43,440 nt of DNA from Fibrobacter sp. (lineage in GTDB: Bacteria > Fibrobacterota > Fibrobacteria > Fibrobacterales > Fibrobacteraceae). Under the pieces are notes generated by a model. It was not told where the DNA came from. It saw only the letters and a program-made list of their open reading frames with translations, and made no database searches. Location of the stretch: positions 1 to 43,440 of the forward strand of contig JAEERM010000016.1 of NCBI GenBank assembly GCA_016285835.1. The letters are read 5' to 3'. This document shows positions 1 through 7,842 of the stretch, in pieces; position 1 is the first letter of the stretch; every line of letters starts with the position of its first letter. A program made the position numbers and the translations under genes.

Positions 1-2
1 AC

Positions 3-1016
3 TGCCACCAGAACCAGATGGAAGAATCCTGGCTCATGGAAGGGAAGGACGGCGTGGTTCTCGGCCAGCGTATTCGCCCGATGAAGCGCGTGGGCCTCTA
101 CGTGCCGGGCGGTGCGGGCATCTACCCGAGCACCGTCATCATGAACGCGGTCCCGGCTCTCGTTGCCGGCGTGGAAGACATCGTGGTCGTGACTCCCATC
201 AAGGGCGAAATCAACCGCGCTGTGGCATTCGTGCTCCAGGAACTCGGCATTGACGAAGTCTACCACATCGGTGGCGCTCAGGCCATCGGCCTGCTCGCGT
301 ATGGCGCGAAGGACGCCAAGGGCAAGACCGTGGTGGAACGCGTCGACAAGATTGTGGGCCCGGGTAACGTGTTTGCCGCCATCGCGAAGAAGGAAGTCTT
401 CGGCGTCGTCGATATCGACATGGTGGCAGGCCCCTCCGAAGTGCTCGTGATGGCAGACAACACCTGCGATCCTGACTTCGTGGCGGCTGACCTGCTTTCC
501 CAGGCGGAACATGGTTCCGGCTTCGAGGCGGCCATCTGCATTACCGACAACATGGAAACCGCGCAGATGATCAGCGAGTGCGTCGACATCCAGGTCGAAA
601 ACTCCCCGAAGAAGGAACTGCTCCAGAAGGTGCTCGACAACTATGGCCGCATCCTCGTGGTGAAGGACTGGTTCGACGGCGTGGAAATCGCTAACCGCAT
701 CGCTCCCGAACACTTGGAAGTGATGACATCCGAGGCCGAGTCCATGGCCGCCCAGATCGAGAACGCGGGCGCCGTGTTCATCGGTCCGTGGTCCTCTGAG
801 CCGGTGGGCGACTACTTTGCGGGCCCCAACCACGTGCTGCCCACCAACGGCACGGGCCGCTTCTTCAGCCCGCTTGGCGTGTACGACTTCCTGAAGCGCA
901 TGAGCATCATCCGCTACAGCGAGAAGGCCATCAAGAAGAACGCGAAGGCCATTGCCGCCGTCGCGAACGAAGAAGGCTTTATCCACCACGCCGCCGCGGT
1001 GCTCAAGAGACTGTAG
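3..1016 (+). CDS. hisD: Histidinol dehydrogenase, 5' end outside the window
   Basis: HisD catalyses the last two steps of histidine synthesis, oxidising L-histidinol to histidine with two NAD+. The frame is open to the left window edge, so roughly the first quarter of a normal ~430-residue protein is missing. Family hallmarks are visible: VGLYVPGG near the start of the visible part, GPGNVFAAIAKK, the SQAEHG segment with the Gln and His zinc ligands, the catalytic Glu-His pair in APEHLEVM, GDYFAGPNH with a further metal-binding Asp, and a late FIHH where the last zinc-binding His sits. The ATG at 18 is internal to the conserved core and is not the start. A hairpin terminator follows. Product identity is certain; the true start cannot be seen. 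Confidence 0.96.
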   Translation, partial: CHQNQMEESWLMEGKDGVVLGQRIRPMKRVGLYVPGGAGIYPSTVIMNAVPALVAGVEDIVVVTPIKGEINRAVAFVLQELGIDEVYHIGGAQAIGLLAYGAKDAKGKTVVERVDKIVGPGNVFAAIAKKEVFGVVDIDMVAGPSEVLVMADNTCDPDFVAADLLSQAEHGSGFEAAICITDNMETAQMISECVDIQVENSPKKELLQKVLDNYGRILVVKDWFDGVEIANRIAPEHLEVMTSEAESMAAQIENAGAVFIGPWSSEPVGDYFAGPNHVLPTNGTGRFFSPLGVYDFLKRMSIIRYSEKAIKKNAKAIAAVANEEGFIHHAAAVLKRL

Positions 1017-1018
1017 TT

Positions 1019-1047
1019 AGGCACGAGGCTCCAGGCTCGAGCAATGA
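1019..1047. repeat. Inverted repeat just after hisD
   Basis: AGGCACGA (1019-1026) is matched by TCGTGCCT (1040-1047), a perfect 8-bp inverted repeat with a 13-bp spacer that starts 3 bp after the hisD stop. It is not followed by a T-run, so it is a weak terminator candidate. It shares the GAGGC/GCCTC wording with the hairpins at 1251-1344 and may belong to the same dispersed repeat family. Confidence 0.5.
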
Positions 1048-1087
1048 GGTCGTGCCTCAAGATCCTCATCCCTCACTTACACAAGAA

Positions 1088-1107
1088 AAGCCCCGCAAGC
1101 GGGGCTT
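1088..1107 (+). terminator. Intrinsic terminator after hisD
   Basis: A GC-rich hairpin (AAGCCCC...GGGGCTT around GCAAGC) is preceded by AAAA and followed by TTCTTAAGTTTTT. It lies 72 bp after the hisD stop and probably ends the histidine transcript. Confidence 0.8.
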
Positions 1108-1214
1108 CTTAAGTTTTTGGTTTGAGGCTCGATGCTCGAGGCGCGAGCAGTGAGCGATGAGGCATCAAGTGCTTAGTAAGCAGTTAATGGCTATACTCGG
1201 AGTTCACCCCTAAC

Positions 1215-1249
1215 CACTTCCTACTGCCTACTGTCTACTTCCTACTTCC
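1215..1249. repeat. Tandem heptanucleotide repeat (TACTTCC), five units
   Basis: Five successive 7-bp units read CACTTCC, TACTGCC, TACTGTC, TACTTCC, TACTTCC. The same unit is tandemly repeated at 43236-43270 in front of gatB, so it is a dispersed intergenic element rather than chance low complexity. Confidence 0.75.
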
Positions 1250-1250
1250 T

Positions 1251-1344
1251 CGCTCCTCGAAGGGAGCGCTAGCGACCGCGCTCGTGCCTCACAGCGACCG
1301 AAGGTCGCGACCTCATGCCTCAAAGGCACGAAGTGCCGACCTCA
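1251..1344. repeat. Cluster of small hairpins with GAA-type loops
   Basis: Three perfect hairpins lie close together: CGCTCC/GGAGCG (1251-1268), GCGACC-GAA-GGTCGC (1294-1308) and GGCAC-GAA-GTGCC (1325-1337). The last two are each followed at once by the same heptamer, GACCTCA (1309-1315 and 1338-1344). The stem sequence varies while the loop and downstream word stay constant. No coding potential was seen. Confidence 0.65.
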
Positions 1345-1411
1345 AAGCTATACGAAACTAAGAACTTTAGTTCTTTAGTTGAGTTATGCTCTATGAGTAG
1401 AAGCGACCTCA

Positions 1412-3244
1412 CTACTCTTCTTCAGCGGGGCGCTTCGAGAGCTGCTTTCTCCTGATGGGGTCGAGCTCTGTCTTGCGCAGGCGCAGCACTTCCGGCGTAA
1501 TCTCGATGCATTCGTCTTCGTTGATGAAGGTGACGCATTCTTCGAGGGTCAGGCGGCGGTACGGCGTCAGCTGGATGTTGTCGTCGGAACCGGCGGCACG
1601 CATGTTGGTGAGGTGCTTGCCCTTCGTGACGTTCACGGTGATGTCCACGTCGCGGTTGTGTTCGCCCACGATCATGCCCGGATAAACTTCGGCACCCGGG
1701 CCAATGATGAGGTAACCACGATCTTCGAGTTTGGAGAGAGCGTAGCTGGCAGCTTCGCCCGGTTCTTTAGCGATGAGCACGCCGTTGACACGGGCCGGAA
1801 TTTCTCCCTTGTACGGCTGGTATTCCTTGAAAAAGGACTGCGTGACGGCATAACCCTTGGAAAGGGAGAGGAGCTTGGGACGGATGCCGATAAGGCCACG
1901 GCTCGGGACGATAAACTCAAGGGAGACGCGGTCGTTGTCGTCGGTGGTCATGTTGACCATCTCACCTTTGCGCTGCTGGATTTCCTGGATGCAGGCGCCG
2001 CTGAATTCGTTCGGCACTTCGACCTTGAAGTCTTCGACCGGCTCGAGGAGCTTGCCGTTCTCGTCGTTGTGGAAGATGACCTGCGGGGACCCGATGGTGA
2101 ATTCGTAAAGTTCGCGCCTCATGTTCTCGACGAGGATGGTGAGGTGCAGAATGCCACGGCCTGACACCTTGAACGTGGAAGCGCCGTCGACCTTTTCGAC
2201 CAACAGGGCGGGGTCTGCCATGTGGGCGCGTTCCAGGCGTTCCTGGAGCTGGTTACCCGTCATGAACTTTCCGCCGTACTTGCCGGCGAGCGGCGAAGTG
2301 TTCACCGTGAAGAGCATGGAGATGGTCGGCGGGTCGATATGAATGCGGGGGAGGTGCTGCGGGTTGTTCGTCGCGCTGATAGTATCGCCGATGTCGAAGG
2401 TGTCGAGGCCGGCAATCAGGATGATGTCGCCCGGACCGGCTTCGTCGACCGGCTTCGGGGTAAGGCCTTCGTAGCGGAGAATCTTCTGCGGGCGGATAGT
2501 CTTGACGCTTCCGTCGGTGAAGGTCTGCGCGTAAGTCTGGTTGGGCTTGAACGTTCCCTGCTGGATGCGTCCCACGGCAAGGCGGCCGAGGAACGTGGAG
2601 TATTCGAGGGAGGCAATCTGGAGGAGCGGCTCGCCTACCGGGTCGCCCTTCGGGGCCGGGATGCGCTGGATGATCTTGTCCATGAGGATGCTGAAGTCGC
2701 CATCCGGGTCTTCCATCTCGGCGCGGCAGATGCCCTTGCGGCCGCTACCGAACACCTTGTCGAAGTCGAGCTGTTCTTCGCTCGCGTCGAGTTCGCAGAA
2801 CAGGTCGAACACCTTGTCGAGAGCGCCCTGCGGGTTGCAGCCGTCGCGGTCGATCTTGTTCACCACGACAATCGGGGTGAGCCCGAGTTCCAGGGCCTTC
2901 TGGGTCACAAAGCGCGTCTGGGCCATGGGGCCTTCGAACGCGTCGACAACCAGAAGCACACCGTCAACCGTGCCGAGCACGCGTTCCACCTGGCCACCGA
3001 AGTCGGCGTGCCCCGGGGTATCGACGATGTTCACGCGATAGCCCTTGTACATGACGCTCGTGTTCTTGGAAAGGATGGTGATGCCGCGTTCGCGTTCAAG
3101 GTTGTCGGAGTCCATCACGCGCTCGTTGACTTCTTCACCTTCGTGGAAGGTTCCGCACTGCTTGAGAAGTTGGTCCACCAGGGTCGTTTTACCGTGGTCG
3201 ACGTGGGCGATGATGGCTACGTTTCTGATTTTTGTCTGATCCAT
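1412..3244 (-). CDS. typA: Ribosome-associated GTPase TypA/BipA
   Basis: TypA is a translational GTPase of the EF-G family that binds the ribosome and supports 50S assembly and stress adaptation. The 610 residues match the family's usual length. The P-loop [10 protein letters not shown] is near residue 14, followed by the switch segment [11 protein letters not shown], the G3 motif DTPGHADF and the G4 motif NKIDRDG. The C-terminal half carries the EF-G-like domains and the TypA-specific end ([17 protein letters not shown], then [12 protein letters not shown]). The ATG at 3244 has a purine-rich AAGAAGAG upstream. It is a single gene converging on hisD. A hairpin at 3277-3300 separates it from the barrel gene upstream. 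Confidence 0.97.
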   Translation of the reverse strand: MDQTKIRNVAIIAHVDHGKTTLVDQLLKQCGTFHEGEEVNERVMDSDNLERERGITILSKNTSVMYKGYRVNIVDTPGHADFGGQVERVLGTVDGVLLVVDAFEGPMAQTRFVTQKALELGLTPIVVVNKIDRDGCNPQGALDKVFDLFCELDASEEQLDFDKVFGSGRKGICRAEMEDPDGDFSILMDKIIQRIPAPKGDPVGEPLLQIASLEYSTFLGRLAVGRIQQGTFKPNQTYAQTFTDGSVKTIRPQKILRYEGLTPKPVDEAGPGDIILIAGLDTFDIGDTISATNNPQHLPRIHIDPPTISMLFTVNTSPLAGKYGGKFMTGNQLQERLERAHMADPALLVEKVDGASTFKVSGRGILHLTILVENMRRELYEFTIGSPQVIFHNDENGKLLEPVEDFKVEVPNEFSGACIQEIQQRKGEMVNMTTDDNDRVSLEFIVPSRGLIGIRPKLLSLSKGYAVTQSFFKEYQPYKGEIPARVNGVLIAKEPGEAASYALSKLEDRGYLIIGPGAEVYPGMIVGEHNRDVDITVNVTKGKHLTNMRAAGSDDNIQLTPYRRLTLEECVTFINEDECIEITPEVLRLRKTELDPIRRKQLSKRPAEEE

Positions 3245-3276
3245 ATTGCTCTTCTTGAAAGAAAACGTTCAATTTG

Positions 3277-3300
3277 GGCGCAATTTAGAAATTTTGCGCC
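3277..3300 (-). terminator. Hairpin between barrel gene and typA
   Basis: A 7-bp perfect stem, GGCGCAA/TTGCGCC, with a 10-nt AT-rich loop lies 40 bp after the stop of the 3341-4591 gene and 33 bp before typA. It has no good T-run, so it may be a weak terminator or a structured typA leader. Confidence 0.4.
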
Positions 3301-3340
3301 ACTTTTGCAATATCAAGAAGGGCTGGATTTCTTGCCTTGG

Positions 3341-4591
3341 CTAGAATCCGAGGCTGATTTGGCCCATATAGATGCGTTCTTCGTCCTGACCGGTGTAGTA
3401 GCCGCGTTCTTCGGCCCATGTGGCGAATTCGAGCGTGAGCACGTGCAGAATTTCGACGCCCGCGCCAGCGGTGGGGTAGCCGCCCTTGAAACCGGCTGCC
3501 AGGCGACCGGAAAGAGCCCTGAGCTGGTTATTGAGCCCAGGCCAGGCCAATAGAACTTGCTCGATTTCAAGACCGAAGTTGAAGTGGTGCATGATTTTAT
3601 AGTTGCGGTCACTGTCAAAGGCGTCGGCATAGTCGCAGGCGATATTGAACTTGCGGGCGTAGGCCGTGTTCACGTTGAAAAACCTGGGGCTGTAGTTCAC
3701 GCCCATCGTGAGGTTCGGCGTAATCTTGTCACCGGCGAGTTCCTTGAAGTACACGTCGCGGAGCGAAAGGCCGAGGCGCACCTCGCGAGTGGCTTGCCAC
3801 AGCGTACCGAAATCCATACCTACGGAAATGGTTTTTGTGTCGAAAATGTGCTTTTCTGCATCGTCAAAGCGGTCTTGCAGCGTGTCGTTGATCGTCTCGT
3901 AGTTCGCGATGTCCATGACAATCATTTCGACCTTCTGGCGCTTTGCTCCCTTTATGCCGATACCTAAGGAGAACTCGTTGGTAAAATCGTAAGCAATACC
4001 GCCTTGCATCACGGCGTCCACGTAGAACGTGTCGATAGTGAGGTAGGGGAGGACGAGGCCTGCGTCAATATAAGGTGCAACGTTTCCGTCAACCCAGATG
4101 GCTCCGCCAAAGTTGTGCAGGGCCAGTTCCGCGTCCATCTTGAGTTTCATGGAAATCGCCTTGTGGTCGTAGCTGTTGAGCGTGTGCACCAGTTCCGGGT
4201 GGGCGGCGAGCGTATCGAGAAGCAGGTTCGTTTGCGAGAGCCCTGTTTCTTCGGCAGCCTTGTTCACGCGGTTATAAAGTTTCTGGAGGTCCTTCGCATC
4301 CTGGTAGGTGGAAATATACGATTCGAACGGGCCGGCTCCGCCGAGGTTGAGTCGCATGTCGAAGTAGTTGCGCGGGTAGTACCCTTGTTCGGGGCGCTTT
4401 TCGTAGTTGCCCAGTCGATTAATCTGCGAGAGGCCCGCGTAGTTGAAATAGATGGCTTCCTTGTCATCGACCACGGCGACATGGGCGTTACCCATGGATT
4501 CGGCGCGGATGGAATGGTGCGTGGGGGCCTTTGCGGCGAAGGCTGCTGTGGAAAGGGCGAGTGCGAAGAACAGTACGATTGTTTTTTTCAT
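3341..4591 (-). CDS. Outer-membrane beta-barrel protein (PorV/FadL-like)
   Basis: This 416-residue protein begins with a clear signal peptide (MKKTIVLFFALALSTAAFA, residues 1-19). It continues with a segment typical of PorV/OmpP1-like proteins, HSIRAESMGNAHVAVVDD, then EAIYFNYAGLSQI. The rest is alternating polar and hydrophobic strands, with many Tyr, Gly and Phe residues, ending in a C-terminal Phe (GQISLGF) as expected for a barrel inserted by the Bam machinery. It starts 3 bp after the stop of the upstream lipoprotein gene, so the two are surely co-transcribed and probably act together. Its ligand or partner cannot be read. A PorV-like role in type IX secretion is possible, but simple FadL-type transport is equally compatible. 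Confidence 0.8.
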   Translation of the reverse strand: MKKTIVLFFALALSTAAFAAKAPTHHSIRAESMGNAHVAVVDDKEAIYFNYAGLSQINRLGNYEKRPEQGYYPRNYFDMRLNLGGAGPFESYISTYQDAKDLQKLYNRVNKAAEETGLSQTNLLLDTLAAHPELVHTLNSYDHKAISMKLKMDAELALHNFGGAIWVDGNVAPYIDAGLVLPYLTIDTFYVDAVMQGGIAYDFTNEFSLGIGIKGAKRQKVEMIVMDIANYETINDTLQDRFDDAEKHIFDTKTISVGMDFGTLWQATREVRLGLSLRDVYFKELAGDKITPNLTMGVNYSPRFFNVNTAYARKFNIACDYADAFDSDRNYKIMHHFNFGLEIEQVLLAWPGLNNQLRALSGRLAAGFKGGYPTAGAGVEILHVLTLEFATWAEERGYYTGQDEERIYMGQISLGF

Positions 4592-4594
4592 TGC

Positions 4595-5887
4595 CTAGTT
4601 CCTCCCTTGGAACCAGTTGATGAAGTCTGATTCGCTGTAGTTCACCCAGCAACCGCCGATGTTTGCTTTGCGCCAGGCGAGGTCGTAGCGGATGTTGTTG
4701 ATGTCGGTATCCGTTCGGGCCAATTCTTTGTTCTTGATCAGCTCGTCTGTTTTTCGGGGGATGAACGTTAGTTGCTGGGCGAATTGCAGGCGGTGGTCCT
4801 TGTTCGCGTCGCGGTCGTTCGGTTCAGGATAGATAAAGTCCCACTCCTGGGGTTCCGTCGGTGTCCCGTTCATGTCGATGTCCAACGATTCGTAGATACT
4901 CCCTTCGGGAATCTTGAGGGAGGCTACGGCTCTCCTGTCCCAGTGAGTCTTGAATACCAGGACCGAGCCCGGACGTTGGTCTTCGTCTACATCTCCGTCG
5001 CCGTCGTTGTCCTTTCCATCCCAGATTTCTTCGTCGATGCAGCCGTCACCGTCGTCGTCGATGCCGTTCCCGACCTTGATGAATGCATCGGTGCGTTCTG
5101 GGTTGTTGTTCAGGTTGTCCGACATTTCGATAATCTGGTTGGAGACCGCCATGGTCCCGCCCTTGAACTCCTCGTCGGAAACGGTGTCCACGCCAGAAAT
5201 AAAACTGCGGAAAATGGGGAATGTGTTGTCGGGGTCGGCCTTGAGTGCCTGTGCGCTTGCCGCAAGGGAATTCACGGTTTCAACGGCATCGTCCGAGGAT
5301 AAGTTCTGGAGGTTACTCCACTCAATGGTAATCTGGTTTGATGCAACATCGAAATTGAACATCCGGTTTGCGTCTGACGATGCTTTACGGACGAGAATGG
5401 CAACGTTTGTGAGCTGGAGAATTGTGTAGCTGTTGGCGATTGTGGAGAATCGGATTTGTTTGTCGGTCTTACCGGTTGTGTCGCGGTCGATAAACTGGTC
5501 GACAATCTTGATGACGGTATCGATGCCTACGCGGTATTTTTCCACTTCTACATCGGACATCTTCATGAATCCGTTCGTGTTGTTTTCCGTCTTCGCGTAC
5601 TTGAGCATTTCGAAGACATTCAGGCCGTATTGGTTCAAGACGGCTTTGGCAAGCCCGTACCAGGCTCTGGAACTTGTTGAATCGTTATGAATGGCTTTCG
5701 AGAAATTTAGGGCCGCACGGGTATATTCGGCTTTTTGAATGTCGATGTATCCTTCGTAGATGAGGGCATCCGTGTCGCTGTCGTCAATGCGCTCTTTCCC
5801 TGTGGGGTTAAATATGTTGCAACCGACGACACAGGTCGCAATCATCGCGGCGAGTGAAAAAATTTGAACGTACTTGCTGAGTCTCAT
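4595..5887 (-). CDS. Lipoprotein with helical repeats and an Asp-rich metal-binding motif
   Basis: This 430-residue protein has a lipoprotein signal (VVGC, Cys23). Residues about 35-110 look like TPR-type helices (YEGYIDIQKAEYTRAALNF, then SRAWYGLAKAVLNQYG). Around residues 275-305 it carries DDDGDGCIDEE and DNDGDGDVDED, Asp/Gly-rich loops like those of the putative metal-binding motif of MopE-type proteins or thrombospondin type 3 repeats, which bind calcium. The C-terminal part matches nothing I recognise. The lipoprotein lies directly upstream of the barrel gene (3-bp gap). An outer-membrane complex of lipoprotein plus barrel, stabilised by calcium, is inference. The ATG follows GGAAAGAGGAG at a long spacing. 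Confidence 0.8.
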   Translation of the reverse strand: MRLSKYVQIFSLAAMIATCVVGCNIFNPTGKERIDDSDTDALIYEGYIDIQKAEYTRAALNFSKAIHNDSTSSRAWYGLAKAVLNQYGLNVFEMLKYAKTENNTNGFMKMSDVEVEKYRVGIDTVIKIVDQFIDRDTTGKTDKQIRFSTIANSYTILQLTNVAILVRKASSDANRMFNFDVASNQITIEWSNLQNLSSDDAVETVNSLAASAQALKADPDNTFPIFRSFISGVDTVSDEEFKGGTMAVSNQIIEMSDNLNNNPERTDAFIKVGNGIDDDGDGCIDEEIWDGKDNDGDGDVDEDQRPGSVLVFKTHWDRRAVASLKIPEGSIYESLDIDMNGTPTEPQEWDFIYPEPNDRDANKDHRLQFAQQLTFIPRKTDELIKNKELARTDTDINNIRYDLAWRKANIGGCWVNYSESDFINWFQGRN

Positions 5888-5915
5888 AGTGGGTTACGAC
5901 ACTCCTCTTTCCATT

Positions 5916-5926
5916 AAAGATAACAT
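5916..5926 (-). promoter_or_regulatory. Candidate extended -10 element for the lipoprotein operon
   Basis: On the minus strand the sequence reads TGTTATCTT, which fits an extended -10 (TG-n-TATCTT) with no good -35. Transcription would begin about 22 nt before the ATG at 5887. The identical 11-mer AAAGATAACAT (plus-strand reading) occurs at 15698-15708, upstream of the minus-strand secreted-protein gene. Confidence 0.35.
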
Positions 5927-6032
5927 TTTAATTCAAAAATACTTGTTTTTTATTACAAGTGTTTTAATTTTTTTGGTAAAATGCAGAATGAGGGTAGTTT
6001 TGGCCCTTCTATAAAAATATATTTGGTCCGAG

Positions 6033-6785
6033 ATGGACATGTATCGCGATTATTTCCCCACAAAGGCGTACCGCCATGCCGAGATGCGGCTTTCGGCTCT
6101 TTTGCTTGCCGAAAGGGACCGTCTTGATGCTCTGGCTGCCAAGCTGGGCCGCGAAAACGCCATCGATTCCGACAACCTGTCCGAGCAGTTGCCCGAAATT
6201 ATCCGTTTTACCAAGGCTTTTCACGAAACTTTTGCGCGCTATCTCGCTGCCGTCTTGCCCCAGCAGCCCCGCCCCATCCAGTGTCGGGCCGCCTGTGGTA
6301 ACTGCTGCCACCATTACCCCATGTCGGTATCGCCGTTCGAGCTCATTTATATATATGGGGAACTCCGTCGCCACGACAACCTGGTCTCCGTGATGGAAGC
6401 GTGCCAGATGCGCTCGACGCTTTTCGAGAAAATTTTCAACAAGTACCGCGAGACCTGCCCCTCCGACGACGAATCCGAGGACAAGGCGCTTCACGGGTAT
6501 TTCTCCGAATGGATTCCGTGCCCCTTCTCGGACCACAAGGGCGATTGCCTCATTTATCCCGTGAGGCCGGTCTCCTGCCGTATGTACTTCAGCGAGACCG
6601 ATCCCAAGTACTGCACGCCCGAGTTCCTCAAGACCGACAAGAACGACAGCTACATCGTGTACCTGCCCGACAACATCGAGGACGCCATTTACGGAATTTC
6701 CGAGCACTACGCTCCGCTCATGTTGCCGGAGTCCTTCTTCGGCGGGCTTTTGGCGATGAACGCTTTCGAGGGGGTGATGCGCTGA
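6033..6785 (+). CDS. YkgJ-family cysteine-cluster protein
   Basis: This 250-residue protein carries the metal-chelating cysteine pattern of the YkgJ/UPF0153 family: Cys84, Cys88, Cys91 and Cys92 in CRAACGNCCHHYP, then Cys163 (IPCPF), Cys172 (GDCLIYPVRPVSCR), Cys182 and Cys194. The family binds zinc or an iron-sulfur cluster, and its biochemical role is mostly unknown. The ATG at 6033 is chosen as the first in frame; a second Met is two codons on. There is no Shine-Dalgarno, and a TATATT box ends 9 nt before the ATG, suggesting a very short leader. Its TGA shares a base with the ATG of the SprT-like gene, so the two are translationally coupled. Confidence 0.88.
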   Translation: MDMYRDYFPTKAYRHAEMRLSALLLAERDRLDALAAKLGRENAIDSDNLSEQLPEIIRFTKAFHETFARYLAAVLPQQPRPIQCRAACGNCCHHYPMSVSPFELIYIYGELRRHDNLVSVMEACQMRSTLFEKIFNKYRETCPSDDESEDKALHGYFSEWIPCPFSDHKGDCLIYPVRPVSCRMYFSETDPKYCTPEFLKTDKNDSYIVYLPDNIEDAIYGISEHYAPLMLPESFFGGLLAMNAFEGVMR

Positions 6786-7582
6786 TGGGTCTGTTCGATT
6801 TCCAGATGGATTTGTTCGGTACGCCCAAGGCGGATACCCAAGTCGCGCAGGAATCGGGAATTTCGCCGAACTGCTCGGCCAACGGTCTTGTGCGTTTCCA
6901 CTACAGCCCGCTTTTGAAAAAGAGCATCCGCTGCAAGGGGGTGTTCCTTTTTGGCCATCCGGAGGTGGTGCTTCCCGAGTACATGAAGGCCCCGGAGTTT
7001 GCTCCGGCTCGCGAACTGGCCGCCGAATGGGCCGAGCATGCCGTCCGCCGCAAGACAGCGAAGAACAGGGCAGCGACGAAGGACCTCGTCACTCGCTTCT
7101 GGGCCGTGGTGGACCAGGTTTTGGTTGATCGAGGAGACAAGCCCGTCGAGAGCAAGGGCCGTATTCCGCCGATTTGCCCGCAAGGCAAGTACCACAACTT
7201 ATCCCAGGTGTTGGCCGCCATCAATGAAACCTATTTTGAGGGGGCGCTGTCGTGCCGCATCACGTGGAGCAACCGCGTCGGTGGGCTTAGCTTCCATTCC
7301 GTCCGTAAAGACCCGCTAACGGGAGAAGATTTCCATTTGATTAGCATCAGTAGGGGTTACGACGCCGCGAACTGCCCGTTCTACGCAGTGGCAGGAGTCG
7401 TTTATCATGAGTGCCTGCATATCGTCGTTCCGATCGAGATGCGAGGGGGGCGCCGAGTCGTCCATGGCCGGACGTTCCGACAGCGTGAACGGCACTACAT
7501 CTATTACGATGAATGGATCAAGTGGCACAAGGAAGTGCTTCCGAAGAACATCCGCGCCATGCGCCGCGGCAAACCCCTGTAG
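6785..7582 (+). CDS. SprT-like zinc metallopeptidase
   Basis: This 265-residue protein has a C-terminal SprT-like domain. The zinc-binding motif is HECLH (residues 208-212), followed by a third His in VVHGRTF (about 228) and the RERHY segment. In the middle, NLSQVLAAINETYFEG resembles the helix before the SprT catalytic core. SprT-family enzymes include Spartan, which cleaves DNA-protein crosslinks, but bacterial members are poorly studied. The start is taken at 6785, where ATG overlaps the upstream TGA. An open frame extends further upstream inside the YkgJ gene but lacks family features. The pairing of a Cys-cluster protein with a metallopeptidase suggests a joint role that cannot be named. 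Confidence 0.85.
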   Translation: MGLFDFQMDLFGTPKADTQVAQESGISPNCSANGLVRFHYSPLLKKSIRCKGVFLFGHPEVVLPEYMKAPEFAPARELAAEWAEHAVRRKTAKNRAATKDLVTRFWAVVDQVLVDRGDKPVESKGRIPPICPQGKYHNLSQVLAAINETYFEGALSCRITWSNRVGGLSFHSVRKDPLTGEDFHLISISRGYDAANCPFYAVAGVVYHECLHIVVPIEMRGGRRVVHGRTFRQRERHYIYYDEWIKWHKEVLPKNIRAMRRGKPL

Positions 7583-7842
7583 AAAAATTTTGTGCGCGCT
7601 CTGAGCGTGGTCCCCTCCCGCATCTTCTTAAAAACGAAAAATGTAAAGTTAGGCGAAAAAAGTAAAATCAAAAAATTATCGCCGTCCAATAATCCTTTGG
7701 TAAAAAAACTTTTCGTACAACTTGGAATAATGCTTTTTTGTGTATTGACATTTTTTTGCAAATAATTAAAAAACATATTTCATTTGGAATTTTTTGTGAT
7801 AGATTATTTCTAGGCTTTTTTCCCATATAAAATGAGGTCTCC

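Larger units (their letters stand above)
1111..1411. other. Gene-free, repeat-rich intergenic stretch
   Basis: With 1017-1110 this makes 395 bp between convergent hisD and typA without a believable gene. It contains GAGGC/GCCTC words in both orientations, a 7-bp tandem repeat, three hairpins with GAA-containing loops (listed separately) and a further perfect hairpin at 1360-1375 (AAGAACT, TT, AGTTCTT). No clear T-run terminator serves typA. Confidence 0.6.

Noticed and set aside
1017..1411. Possible CRISPR or ncRNA in the hisD-typA gap
   Set aside because: Repeats are 7 bp or short hairpins without regular spacers, and no known RNA family pattern was recognised.
2222..3553. 443-codon plus-strand open frame opposite typA
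   Set aside because: It lies antisense to a certain gene, its product is His/Val/Glu-rich without motifs, and it arises from third-position bias in typA.
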